Positions 21,437-29,200 of a stretch of 37,172 bases of DNA are shown here, piece by piece. The stretch covers positions 1 through 37,172 of the IMG/VR virus record IMGVR_UViG_3300030329_005240, one strand, 5' to 3'. The notes under the pieces are model-generated. The model saw only the letters and a program-made list of their open reading frames with translations, had not been told where the DNA came from and made no database searches. The number at the start of each line of letters is the position of its first letter. Within the stretch, counting starts at the first letter, position 1. The stretch is from a virus. The translations under genes and the position numbers were made by a program.

Positions 21437-22062
21437 TGGCAGACGTAAACGATATGTTCAATGAGGTAACAAAAGAGCAGAGCTTTTATGCAAAAACAAA
21501 AAAGAGAGAATTTACTCCATATGGTAAAGGTGAATACTTTGGTCATATAACTGACGTAGATTCTAAAGTTCTTGATGTAAAAGGCGGTCAATATAAAGCA
21601 AGACTATATACATACACAGTTGAGGTAGCTCCTGAAAATAAAGATAAAGATTTTCAGTATGAAGGTATAGATGGTAAGCCTGTTGCTACTAAGGGTCATG
21701 TATATGTTGGTGGTAAATTCAAAGGAAAACTTTGGAGATTTTTAGAACCTTCAAAGGATGATAAATTTGAATCAAATGCTAATGGTAATACGGGATACTT
21801 AAAGTTCTGTGAAACTATTGGTGTTGATTGTCCAACTGAAACAAGAACAATAGATGGTGAAGATGTTGAGGTTCAGCTTCTTCCAAATCTTACCTCTGAT
21901 TTAATGTTAGGTCAACCTGTTGTAGCTTTTGTTGACAAAGGAAGACCTTTCACAAATAAGGAAGGTAGAGAAGTTTTTTATTGGGATTGTAAGTTCTGTA
22001 AAAAATGGGAAGGTGGAAAGAAAAAGGAGATAAGCACAAAGGGTGGTGATTTACCATTTTAA
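21436..22062 (+). CDS. SSB-like ssDNA-binding protein (208 aa)
   Basis: Beta-rich OB-like body (GEYFGHITDVDSKVLDV, QYKARLYTYTVEVA, HVYVGGKFKGKLWRF) and a C-terminus GGDLPF. The terminal acidic/Gly + LPF tip is the bacterial SSB tail, which recruits replication and repair proteins. It follows the annealing gene directly, as expected for its partner. AAAGGAGAAA precedes the ATG. Two Cys pairs near residues 113-121 and 186-189 are not clearly a zinc site. I infer SSB function from the tail and place. Confidence 0.7.
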   Translation: MADVNDMFNEVTKEQSFYAKTKKREFTPYGKGEYFGHITDVDSKVLDVKGGQYKARLYTYTVEVAPENKDKDFQYEGIDGKPVATKGHVYVGGKFKGKLWRFLEPSKDDKFESNANGNTGYLKFCETIGVDCPTETRTIDGEDVEVQLLPNLTSDLMLGQPVVAFVDKGRPFTNKEGREVFYWDCKFCKKWEGGKKKEISTKGGDLPF

Positions 22063-22075
22063 AGTGTGTCGGGTA

Positions 22076-22133
22076 GTATAAGTGCAGGGGTTTTTGTAAT
22101 GTCAATAGTTTAGAAATACCTCTGCATTTATAC
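22076..22133 (+). other. 20-bp stem-loop between the SSB-like and coiled-coil genes
   Basis: Arms 22076-22095 and 22114-22133 pair in 19 of 20 positions (two G-U, one T-T mismatch), with an 18-base loop. No U-run follows, so it is not a standard terminator. It may be an RNase III processing or mRNA stability site, or a single-strand replication signal, as it is nearly symmetrical in DNA too. Confidence 0.65.
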
Positions 22134-22160
22134 GAAAATTTAAAACAAAAGGAGATAGTA

Positions 22161-22445
22161 ATGGGTAGAGCAATAGATATGGAAAATGATATTCATAAAT
22201 TAAAACAACAAGTTGAGAAGCTTCAAAATACTGTAAGGGGAATGGTAGCAAAACTTGATAGTTTAGATGAAAAATCAAGTAAAACACATAAGGTTGATTT
22301 AGTTGAGGAGGTTGGAGTTGAAATAGAAGATAGAAAAGAGGATGAAAATGAAAGCAAAAAAACCAACGATGAAGGAAATGACAAGAGTAGTGTCAAATCT
22401 GATAAGAGAAGTTCAAAGTCTAAGAAATCATCAGATAAATCTTGA
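22161..22445 (+). CDS. Coiled-coil protein with a charged tail (94 aa)
   Basis: MGRAIDMENDIHKLKQQVEKL opens a coiled coil of about 40 residues. The same start is seen in many phage proteins without a function. The C-terminal half is low-complexity Ser/Lys/Asp/Glu and lies over the start of the next gene in another frame (98 bases). AAAGGAGATAGT precedes the ATG. Confidence 0.7.
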   Translation: MGRAIDMENDIHKLKQQVEKLQNTVRGMVAKLDSLDEKSSKTHKVDLVEEVGVEIEDRKEDENESKKTNDEGNDKSSVKSDKRSSKSKKSSDKS

Positions 22446-22566
22446 ATTTATATTAGATAGCTATCATGAATTCAGAAAAGACAAAGAAAAGTTTAGAAAG
22501 TTTCTCGATAAAAAAGTTAAAAAGCTTTCTAAAGACGGAGCTGGCGATAGTATACCTAACAAGTGA
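22348..22566 (+). CDS. Small helical phage protein (72 aa)
   Basis: MKAKKPTMKEMTRVVSNLIRE and a C-terminal HEFRKDKEKFRKFLDKKVK match a common arrangement in small phage proteins (a helix around an aromatic, then E-F-x-K-D-x-x-x-F-x-x-F-L). AGAGG lies 6 bp before the ATG at 22348. The ATG at 22342 is too near that site. Overlaps both neighbours by about 100 bases each, in other frames. Confidence 0.65.
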   Translation: MKAKKPTMKEMTRVVSNLIREVQSLRNHQINLEFILDSYHEFRKDKEKFRKFLDKKVKKLSKDGAGDSIPNK

Positions 22567-22933
22567 TGATATTAAATTTTTAAATGAATATCAGGCGGTA
22601 ATACATGAAAGCTCTTTACATGAAAAAAAAACGACAGATAGGAGATGGGAACAAATGAAAACAAAAATAGCAGAACTTGTATCTGAAATATTAAAAGAAA
22701 AACAATGGGGTATCTTCTTTAAAAATGAGCCAGTACAAGCTTTGCCAGTTCAAGACAACACAACGCTATATAAGGTCAATGAGGTAAAAGATGACGAGCT
22801 GTTTGATGCGATTGAACATAAAATGGAAAGGATAACCGAATGGCAAAATCATCAGGCCGAAAACGAGCAAAGTCAGACCGAGAAAGAATCATTGAATGGT
22901 ATGAATCAGACCTTGAGAAATACAGAGGAATGA
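22466..22933 (+). CDS. Hypothetical protein (155 aa, start uncertain)
   Basis: The convincing part begins near residue 30 (YLTSDDIKFLNEYQAVIHE) and includes KTKIAELVSEILKEKQWGIF and FFKNEPVQALPVQ. No SD is visible at 22466, and the first ~30 residues lie over the previous gene, so a later start is likely. ATG at 22658 has AGGAG 10 bases upstream, while a GGAG at 22539 would fit an unusual start. C-terminal 30 residues overlap the next gene. Function unknown. Confidence 0.55.
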   Translation: MNSEKTKKSLESFSIKKLKSFLKTELAIVYLTSDDIKFLNEYQAVIHESSLHEKKTTDRRWEQMKTKIAELVSEILKEKQWGIFFKNEPVQALPVQDNTTLYKVNEVKDDELFDAIEHKMERITEWQNHQAENEQSQTEKESLNGMNQTLRNTEE

Positions 22934-23070
22934 TTGGAGAATATACTATTCATAATGTTCTTGTAACTGAGAAGCTTATCGAAGATACTGAAGAAAGAAT
23001 AAATAAACTTAAAAAACAAGAAAGAAAGTGGAATGATACTGTTAGGAAACTCTTACGAGAAGATAGATGA
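22840..23070 (+). CDS. Basic coiled-coil protein (76 aa)
   Basis: MAKSSGRKRAKSDRERIIEWY, then a long helix (KLIEDTEERINKLKKQERKWND). AAAGGA lies 6-7 bp before the ATG. The gene starts inside the end of the preceding one and runs 38 bases into the methyltransferase gene. Possibly DNA-binding, by charge. Confidence 0.6.
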   Translation: MAKSSGRKRAKSDRERIIEWYESDLEKYRGMIGEYTIHNVLVTEKLIEDTEERINKLKKQERKWNDTVRKLLREDR

Positions 23071-23839
23071 GGTATTTCCAAATAGTATTCAAACAGTTGT
23101 AACAAGTCCTCCATATTGGGGTTTAAGGAATTATGATAATGATGAACAGCTTGGTCAAGAGTCATCACCTGAGATTTTTGTCTCAAATCTTATCAAATTA
23201 TTTAATAAAATTAAAACAGTCTTAAGAGACGATGGAACTGTTTGGGTAAATATTGGAGATACATTTTTTGGCCCAAAGGGTGGTCATTATGATAAAAATA
23301 GCATAACGCAGGCAGATACTGGAAGTGAGTATAGACAAAAAAGAGCAGCACCTCCAAAACATGCATATTTAAAAAATGGAGATTTAGCAGGTGTTCCTTG
23401 GATGTTTGCTATGGAAATGCAAAAACAAGGATGGTATTTAAAGCAAGATATTATATGGCATAAACCAAATCCAATGCCTGAAGCTGTAAATAATAGATGT
23501 TCAAAAGCTCATGAATATATATTCTTGTTTAGTAAAAATAAACAATATTACTTTAATGCTGATGCAATTAGAGTAAAAGATGTAAGACGTACAAGTGTAT
23601 GGTCTATGAATACAGCATCATGTAAAGAGGCTCATTTTGCAGTATTTCCAGAAGAATTACCAGCTCTATGTATTAAAGCTGGAAGTAAAAAGGGAGACAC
23701 AGTTCTTGACCCATTTATGGGAAGTGGTACAACAGCATATGTTGCTCAAGAGCTTGGAAGAGAATGGGTTGGAATTGAACTTAACCCAAAATACGTTGAA
23801 ATAATAAAGCGAAGAACAGCACAAAATACTCTGTTCTAA
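23033..23839 (+). CDS. DNA methyltransferase, beta-class N4-cytosine / N6-adenine type
   Basis: Motif IV TSPPYWGLRNY at residues 24-34 precedes motif I LDPFMGSGTT at 225-234, the beta-class order. VWVNIGDTFFG, WHKPNPMPE and EYIFLFSK are typical internal blocks. 268 residues, a normal size with a short recognition region. No restriction enzyme is next to it, so it is an orphan that may shield phage DNA from host restriction or control timing. The start at 23033 has only a weak AAAGTGG site. It overlaps the upstream gene, so it is possibly coupled. Confidence 0.85.
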   Translation: MILLGNSYEKIDEVFPNSIQTVVTSPPYWGLRNYDNDEQLGQESSPEIFVSNLIKLFNKIKTVLRDDGTVWVNIGDTFFGPKGGHYDKNSITQADTGSEYRQKRAAPPKHAYLKNGDLAGVPWMFAMEMQKQGWYLKQDIIWHKPNPMPEAVNNRCSKAHEYIFLFSKNKQYYFNADAIRVKDVRRTSVWSMNTASCKEAHFAVFPEELPALCIKAGSKKGDTVLDPFMGSGTTAYVAQELGREWVGIELNPKYVEIIKRRTAQNTLF

Positions 23840-23853
23840 TAAGGAGACACACT

Positions 23854-25188
23854 ATGGAGTTAAATCTACCATATGATACCGAAACTGAGGATACAATTCT
23901 TGGCGGTGTCATAAATAATCCTTTAGAGTATGATTCTGTTAGTAAGTATATAACAAATAGTGGAGTGTTTTATCAAAATAAAGCGCAACTACTGTGGTAT
24001 AAAATAACAGAAATGAAAAGAGCAAATCAACATATTGATATGTTAACAATTTGTTCAGCTCTAAATGATAAAGATACGAAAAAAGGATTAACATCCTATT
24101 ACATTACTAAATGCACATCGAACTCACCAGCAAAAGGTATGTGTGAGTATTATGCAAATCAAATATATGAAAAATATCTTTTAAGGAAGATTATTGTTAA
24201 TTCTGAGGAGATAAAAGAAAAAGCTAAGGGAAACACAAAAGATGTATATCAATCAATAAGTGAGGCGCATTCATTATACGGAGAGCTTTTAGATATAAGG
24301 CCAAGTAAGGTTCAAGATATTGAAGATGTTATATCAGACACTCTTATTAGTATTGAAAATCAGACAAGCAAACTAATTAAAACTGGATATGATAATTTAG
24401 ATAAATATTCAGGTGGGTTAACAAGAGGTGAGATAACAATTATAGGTGGAAGGCCAGGTCATGGTAAAACTACTGTTATGATTAACATGTTATCTAAAGC
24501 TTTAGAGCAGGGATATAAAGCAATGTTTTTTAGTAGAGAATTACCTAACTCTGAATTAATGAAAAAGATAATATGTTTAGAGTCAGAACAACTATCCTAT
24601 GGAATGGTACGAAAGAATATATTTAGCGACCAATCACTTAAATTAGTAAATCAAACAATATCAAGTATAAGAAATAAATATTCAAAAGATAAATTTTTAA
24701 TGTTTGACAATTTAAAGGATTTTGCAGCATCATCATCAGAGGTGAAAAGATTTAAACCTGATATAATATTTGATGATTATATTCAACTTGTATCTTGCGA
24801 TGGACATAAAGCTGATAGAAGGCTTCAAATAGAAAGACTTGTTAATGATTATAAATGGTTAGCAAAAGAAAATGATTGTGTAGTTGTTCTTGCATCTCAA
24901 TTAAATAGATTTATAGAAAGAAGTAATACAAGGGGAAAGGCTTTAGAGCCTCAATTATCGGATTTAGCTGAAAGTGGAGCAATCGAACAAGTAGCTGAGA
25001 ATGTATTCTTTTCATATTATGATTACAAAGTTCAAGGAGAAGCTGGTAAGGGTAAAAATATTATTACTCTTATTGCATCTAAAGTTAGATATGGAGATTC
25101 TGGAAGAAGTGATTTAGGTTATGATGGGGATAAGTGTAAATTATATAATTCAATAGAGGAGATGATAAATGAAGAAATCCCGTTTTAA
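23854..25188 (+). CDS. Replicative DNA helicase, DnaB-like
   Basis: N-terminal DnaB domain at residues 1-110 (TEDTILGGVINNP, NQHIDMLTICSAL), linker, then a RecA-fold motor with Walker A GRPGHGKTT (199-207), catalytic E229 in SREL, Walker B IIFDDYIQL (D307, D308) and the sensor Q in ASQLNR. It would unwind the fork on the lagging-strand template. No primase domain and no separate primase or polymerase were found, so the host primase and polymerase are presumably used. The C-terminus NEEIPF resembles an SSB tip. AAGGAGA precedes ATG. Ends inside the RuvC-like gene. Confidence 0.9.
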   Translation: MELNLPYDTETEDTILGGVINNPLEYDSVSKYITNSGVFYQNKAQLLWYKITEMKRANQHIDMLTICSALNDKDTKKGLTSYYITKCTSNSPAKGMCEYYANQIYEKYLLRKIIVNSEEIKEKAKGNTKDVYQSISEAHSLYGELLDIRPSKVQDIEDVISDTLISIENQTSKLIKTGYDNLDKYSGGLTRGEITIIGGRPGHGKTTVMINMLSKALEQGYKAMFFSRELPNSELMKKIICLESEQLSYGMVRKNIFSDQSLKLVNQTISSIRNKYSKDKFLMFDNLKDFAASSSEVKRFKPDIIFDDYIQLVSCDGHKADRRLQIERLVNDYKWLAKENDCVVVLASQLNRFIERSNTRGKALEPQLSDLAESGAIEQVAENVFFSYYDYKVQGEAGKGKNIITLIASKVRYGDSGRSDLGYDGDKCKLYNSIEEMINEEIPF

Positions 25189-25645
25189 ATATATAGGAAT
25201 AGACCCTGGTGCTGGAGGTGGTATTGCATGCATAGATGAAAGAGGTGGTATAACAGCTCATAAATGTGCTCAATCAAGCGAGGATATGGCTCTTTTATTC
25301 CAAGTATTGATAGGAAATACAGCCCCAGAAAATGTAAGATTATTAATGGAAAGAGTATGGGCAAGACCTACTAATGCTGTAAGAGCGGCATTTTCATATG
25401 GTACAAATTATGGACAATGGCTTGGTATAGCAGCATCAAATGAAGTTAAAATGAATACAGTTATACCATCTGATTGGATAAGATGGATTGGATGCCCAAA
25501 GGCTTTAAAAAGTGTTATAAGAAAAAGATGGTTAAAAGAAAAGGCTCAGGAGTTATATCCTGAAATAAAAAGAGTAACACTTAAAACATCAGATGCGATA
25601 TTAATAACTAAGTATGCAAAAGAGGAGTATTTTAATGACATATAA
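25169..25645 (+). CDS. RuvC-like Holliday junction resolvase (158 aa)
   Basis: D12 in IGIDPGAGGG, E61 in LLMERVW and D142 in KTSDAILIT are the RNase H-fold acidic residues of RuvC. The spacing (49 and 81) and total size also fit. It would cut branched intermediates so that concatemers can be packaged. Starts 20 bases before the helicase ends with GGAG at good spacing. Confidence 0.85.
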   Translation: MKKSRFKYIGIDPGAGGGIACIDERGGITAHKCAQSSEDMALLFQVLIGNTAPENVRLLMERVWARPTNAVRAAFSYGTNYGQWLGIAASNEVKMNTVIPSDWIRWIGCPKALKSVIRKRWLKEKAQELYPEIKRVTLKTSDAILITKYAKEEYFNDI

Positions 25646-25820
25646 TCAGAAGACTTATAAAAAATGTAATTTTGTAAAGCTTACAAAAGACCCATTAAAA
25701 CCACTTAAGAAATTTAAACCTAAGAAATATAATGTTGATAGCAACTATAAATTAAAAGCCTTAAAAGAGTGGAGAGATGGATGGTTCAAAGGACAATATG
25801 AATTAGATGAACTAAAGTAA
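25635..25820 (+). CDS. Small basic hypothetical protein (61 aa)
   Basis: ATG at 25635 with GAGGAG at 8-bp spacing, overlapping the resolvase end. Lys-rich (CNFVKLTKDPLKPLKKFKPKK) with an aromatic C-terminal helix (LKEWRDGWFKGQYELDE). Possibly DNA-binding, and no family is known. A longer frame from 25614 lacks a better site. Confidence 0.65.
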   Translation: MTYNQKTYKKCNFVKLTKDPLKPLKKFKPKKYNVDSNYKLKALKEWRDGWFKGQYELDELK

Positions 25821-25829
25821 TTGATTAAA

Positions 25830-26297
25830 ATGATGGATATATATAAACTTGTAGGCAAGAATGCCTTAATACAGAAAGGGGATAGTTGGATGCCATTAGC
25901 AGAGGGATATTGCAAAGAATATGATTTGCATGTAAAGGAAGATATGTTGTTTGGTAAGATTGGGGAAGAATTTACTGAAAAGCTATTTGAAGGTAACACA
26001 AAAATAGAAATAAAAACAGAGCGAGATATTTGGAAAAATACAGGAAATATTGCCATTGAAATTCGCTGTAAAGGTAAACCATCAGGTATTTCTACAACAA
26101 CATCAAGCATATGGATGCATTTATTGGCTTATAAAGGGGTCATAGAGGGCGGATTTATATTAAAGGTAGATAAGCTTAAGGATAAGATAAAAAAGCTCCA
26201 AAAAAGCGGTAATTTAAAAATGGTCATGGGTGGAGATTTTAACGAAAGTCAAATGGTATTGCTACCAATTAAGGAATTATTTGGGAGAAATTCCTAG
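25830..26297 (+). CDS. PD-(D/E)XK-like nuclease (155 aa)
   Basis: A core at residues ~40-105 contains GKIGEEFTEKLF, then KIEIKTERDIW (E-x-K like) and NIAIEIRCKGKPSGISTTTSS, similar to phage restriction-endonuclease-fold proteins with a KPSGIS loop. It may cleave branched or host DNA. The ATG at 25830 (or 25833) is taken. A TTG at 25821 would add three residues. No SD is evident, so it may be coupled to the gene before. Last gene of the early block, ending 21 bases inside the giant late gene on the other strand. Confidence 0.65.
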   Translation: MMDIYKLVGKNALIQKGDSWMPLAEGYCKEYDLHVKEDMLFGKIGEEFTEKLFEGNTKIEIKTERDIWKNTGNIAIEIRCKGKPSGISTTTSSIWMHLLAYKGVIEGGFILKVDKLKDKIKKLQKSGNLKMVMGGDFNESQMVLLPIKELFGRNS

Positions 26298-29200
26298 TTT
26301 ATCCCATGTACTAGAATGTATTTTTGACCAATATTTTTTATAATCATCTTGTTTATAATTCTTTCTTAAAAAATAACTCCATTGCTTTTCCCATACCTTG
26401 ATTCTTGCATCAAAAACAATTTCTTGTTTTAAAGCTCTTATTACATAAGGAGAGGTATTTACCTTATTCTGAATTGATTCATTTATATTTCCTTTAATAA
26501 TATTTGCCTTGTCTTGCTCTGTTAAAGGATTTTTATCTTTACCTTGTTTAACTGCTTTTTCTTTCAAGTATAAGAAATACCTCATTCTTTCAGAAAACCA
26601 CTTTGTTCCTTTTTTTCTACCAACACCATTTAATATAGGATTAAGAGAAACTATTTTCTGATTTATGGCTTGAGTTGCCTTTTGGGCTGCTCCATCTGGA
26701 GTCTCATTTCCAGTTTCAATAGCATCATGATATTTATTCCACCATGCTCCAATTACTGTTTCATTAAAAAGATTCATATTGTCAGACATTTCAAAAGCTT
26801 CCTTCATTGCCCTATACTCATCAGCCATTACGCTTGCTTCAGCAACTGGGTTATAGGAAATAGGCTTAACTTCTTTTTTATATGTTCTTTCATTTGAATC
26901 AATCTCTTGCTGAATTTTATAATATTTATTATTCCTATTTAAAAAAGTTTGTCTCCAATCTCTGTATGCTCCAGATATTGCCTTCCCTAAATCAACTCCA
27001 GATTGTTGCCATGTTTTTGTTTTCATAAGGTATCTTGAAAAGGAATTCGTATCTATATCGCTAGATTTTTCTGCAGCAATTTGCAATAATCCTAGTACAA
27101 ATGCGTATACTTCCTTACCTTGTTGGATAGCAGGCGCAGGTAAATAAGGATTCGATAATGGGTTTACCCCAGCTATTACACCCCAAATCCATGAATGTAT
27201 AGCACCCTGCTCCATGTTATGTAATTTTCTAGCCCATTTTTTCCAAAAAACTGTATCAAGCTCTCCAGGGTCAGGAGCATGCTTCAAAAGTGTGTTTATT
27301 GCTAGCAATGCGCTTGAACCAAGACCTATTGTGCCAAAATACTGAGCAAATCTATGCCAGTTTTTATTTTTATAATTTTCTTTAAATCCATTATAAAGTT
27401 TATGGGATGCGCTTATAGCAGTTTGAGAATATAGTGCCATTGATTTAATAAGTGGCTGACTCATAGCCCATGGTTGGAATATAGGTTCAATTGTTCCTTG
27501 TGTTTGCTGATGAGCTTGCATAAGGATTTTTGAATGAAGATTATCTATTTTTCTTTGTTTCTTTGCTCTTTCAAAAGCTGTCATTTCTGAACCATCAACC
27601 ATTTTAAATCTTTTTGCTTTAACTCCCTTTTTTGCTATTGAGCCTTCATTTTGCCAATCTACATCGACATCACTAAGCCCATATTTTTTAAGAAGGCTTA
27701 TATCGCTATCACCATCAGAATCTTTTATATCTCTCAAAAGGTAATGGCTTTCCGCTCTTCTTATCCACTTAGGGTCTGCTCTTCTTATGCCATCTACCAT
27801 CATCGGTAGCTCTGCTAAGGCTAGATATATAGATGTAGTTCTTCCTATTTCTTCTGACGTTGGAAATCTTCCTGTTGTAAACATTTTTTCAAATATTTTT
27901 GACAAATAATTATTATCACCTTCTGTAATAGCTGTATAGCTTATCCCCATCATGCCTGTTTCCTTGGCTTCCATTCTTCTTTGAAAATCCATTGCTTTTT
28001 GCTGATAATATAATACTTGAGGGAGGTCATACATAAGAGAGTTCATATTTAATGCCAATAAAAAGTTTTTAATTGGAGATTTTATTGTTGTTAAATTTGC
28101 CCTAACTAAATATTTATTTAAAGAACTTATTAGACCAGCTGAAGCATTTATCATAGGATGTGTTTCAGAATTAGAATCAATACGAAGACCTGTTCTTGAT
28201 GAAATCATGCTATTTACATAATTACCAATAACTCCGCCTTTTAAACTAACCTCTGCAAGAACTTTAGGTAATGAGGAGTTAAATTTCATTCCAGGTATTT
28301 TTACAAGATAAGGAAAATGCTCAATATTAGCTATTAGTTTTGCTTGAGATGCTATATAGTTTGGGATATAATTATCATATTTATTTTCATAAACGTCTAT
28401 CCATTTCCCTTTTTTTGTTTTAATTCTTTCACCTAGATATACTTTTCTTCTAAGAAGATGTCTTGGATTATATCTTTTTCCACCATAGCTTTGTTCTGCG
28501 ACAATATCTTTATAAGCCTCGACAATACCTTTATCCTTAAACTCTTCCACTTGCTTTGATGTAACATTTTGTTTATTATATTTCTTTTGCGCCATTTCAG
28601 TAGCATATTTAATTGCTCCTTTTTCTAATCTTCTTTCAATATTCTGATTAGTCAAATCATACTCATCTCCAAATTTAGAGGTAATAGTACGAGGCACAAA
28701 GAAATTTTGCCTAATCCATTTTATTGGATACTTTTTATTAAATGATTTCCATTGAGCTTCTGTCATATTTGATTGAATGGAAAGTAAAACATTATCCATT
28801 ACATCTTTTCTCATTAATCTATAATATTCTTTTGCTATTTCACTTTCAAGGGTATCTATTCTTAATATAAGTTTTCCTTTATTTTCTTTTTTAGACATCT
28901 CTTTAATATTATAGACACCTTCATAGAATTTTTTTGCATCTTTAAGTCTTTTTGCAGCAACTTTATCAGATGGATTATTCTTGACATGTTCGACTAAATT
29001 TGGATACCTTTCTGGAGCAAGAGTCCATATATTATTTTTTACCTTTTTATCGAAGAACTTTTTCCCATACATATACATTCTTTTATTTCTTCTTGGAAGA
29101 GTTGTTGGTTGGTCTATCATTCTAATAGCAGTATTAATACCTTTTTTAACATGGTTTTTATATATTATTTTATAAACATTATGTTCAAATTGTCTAAGCT

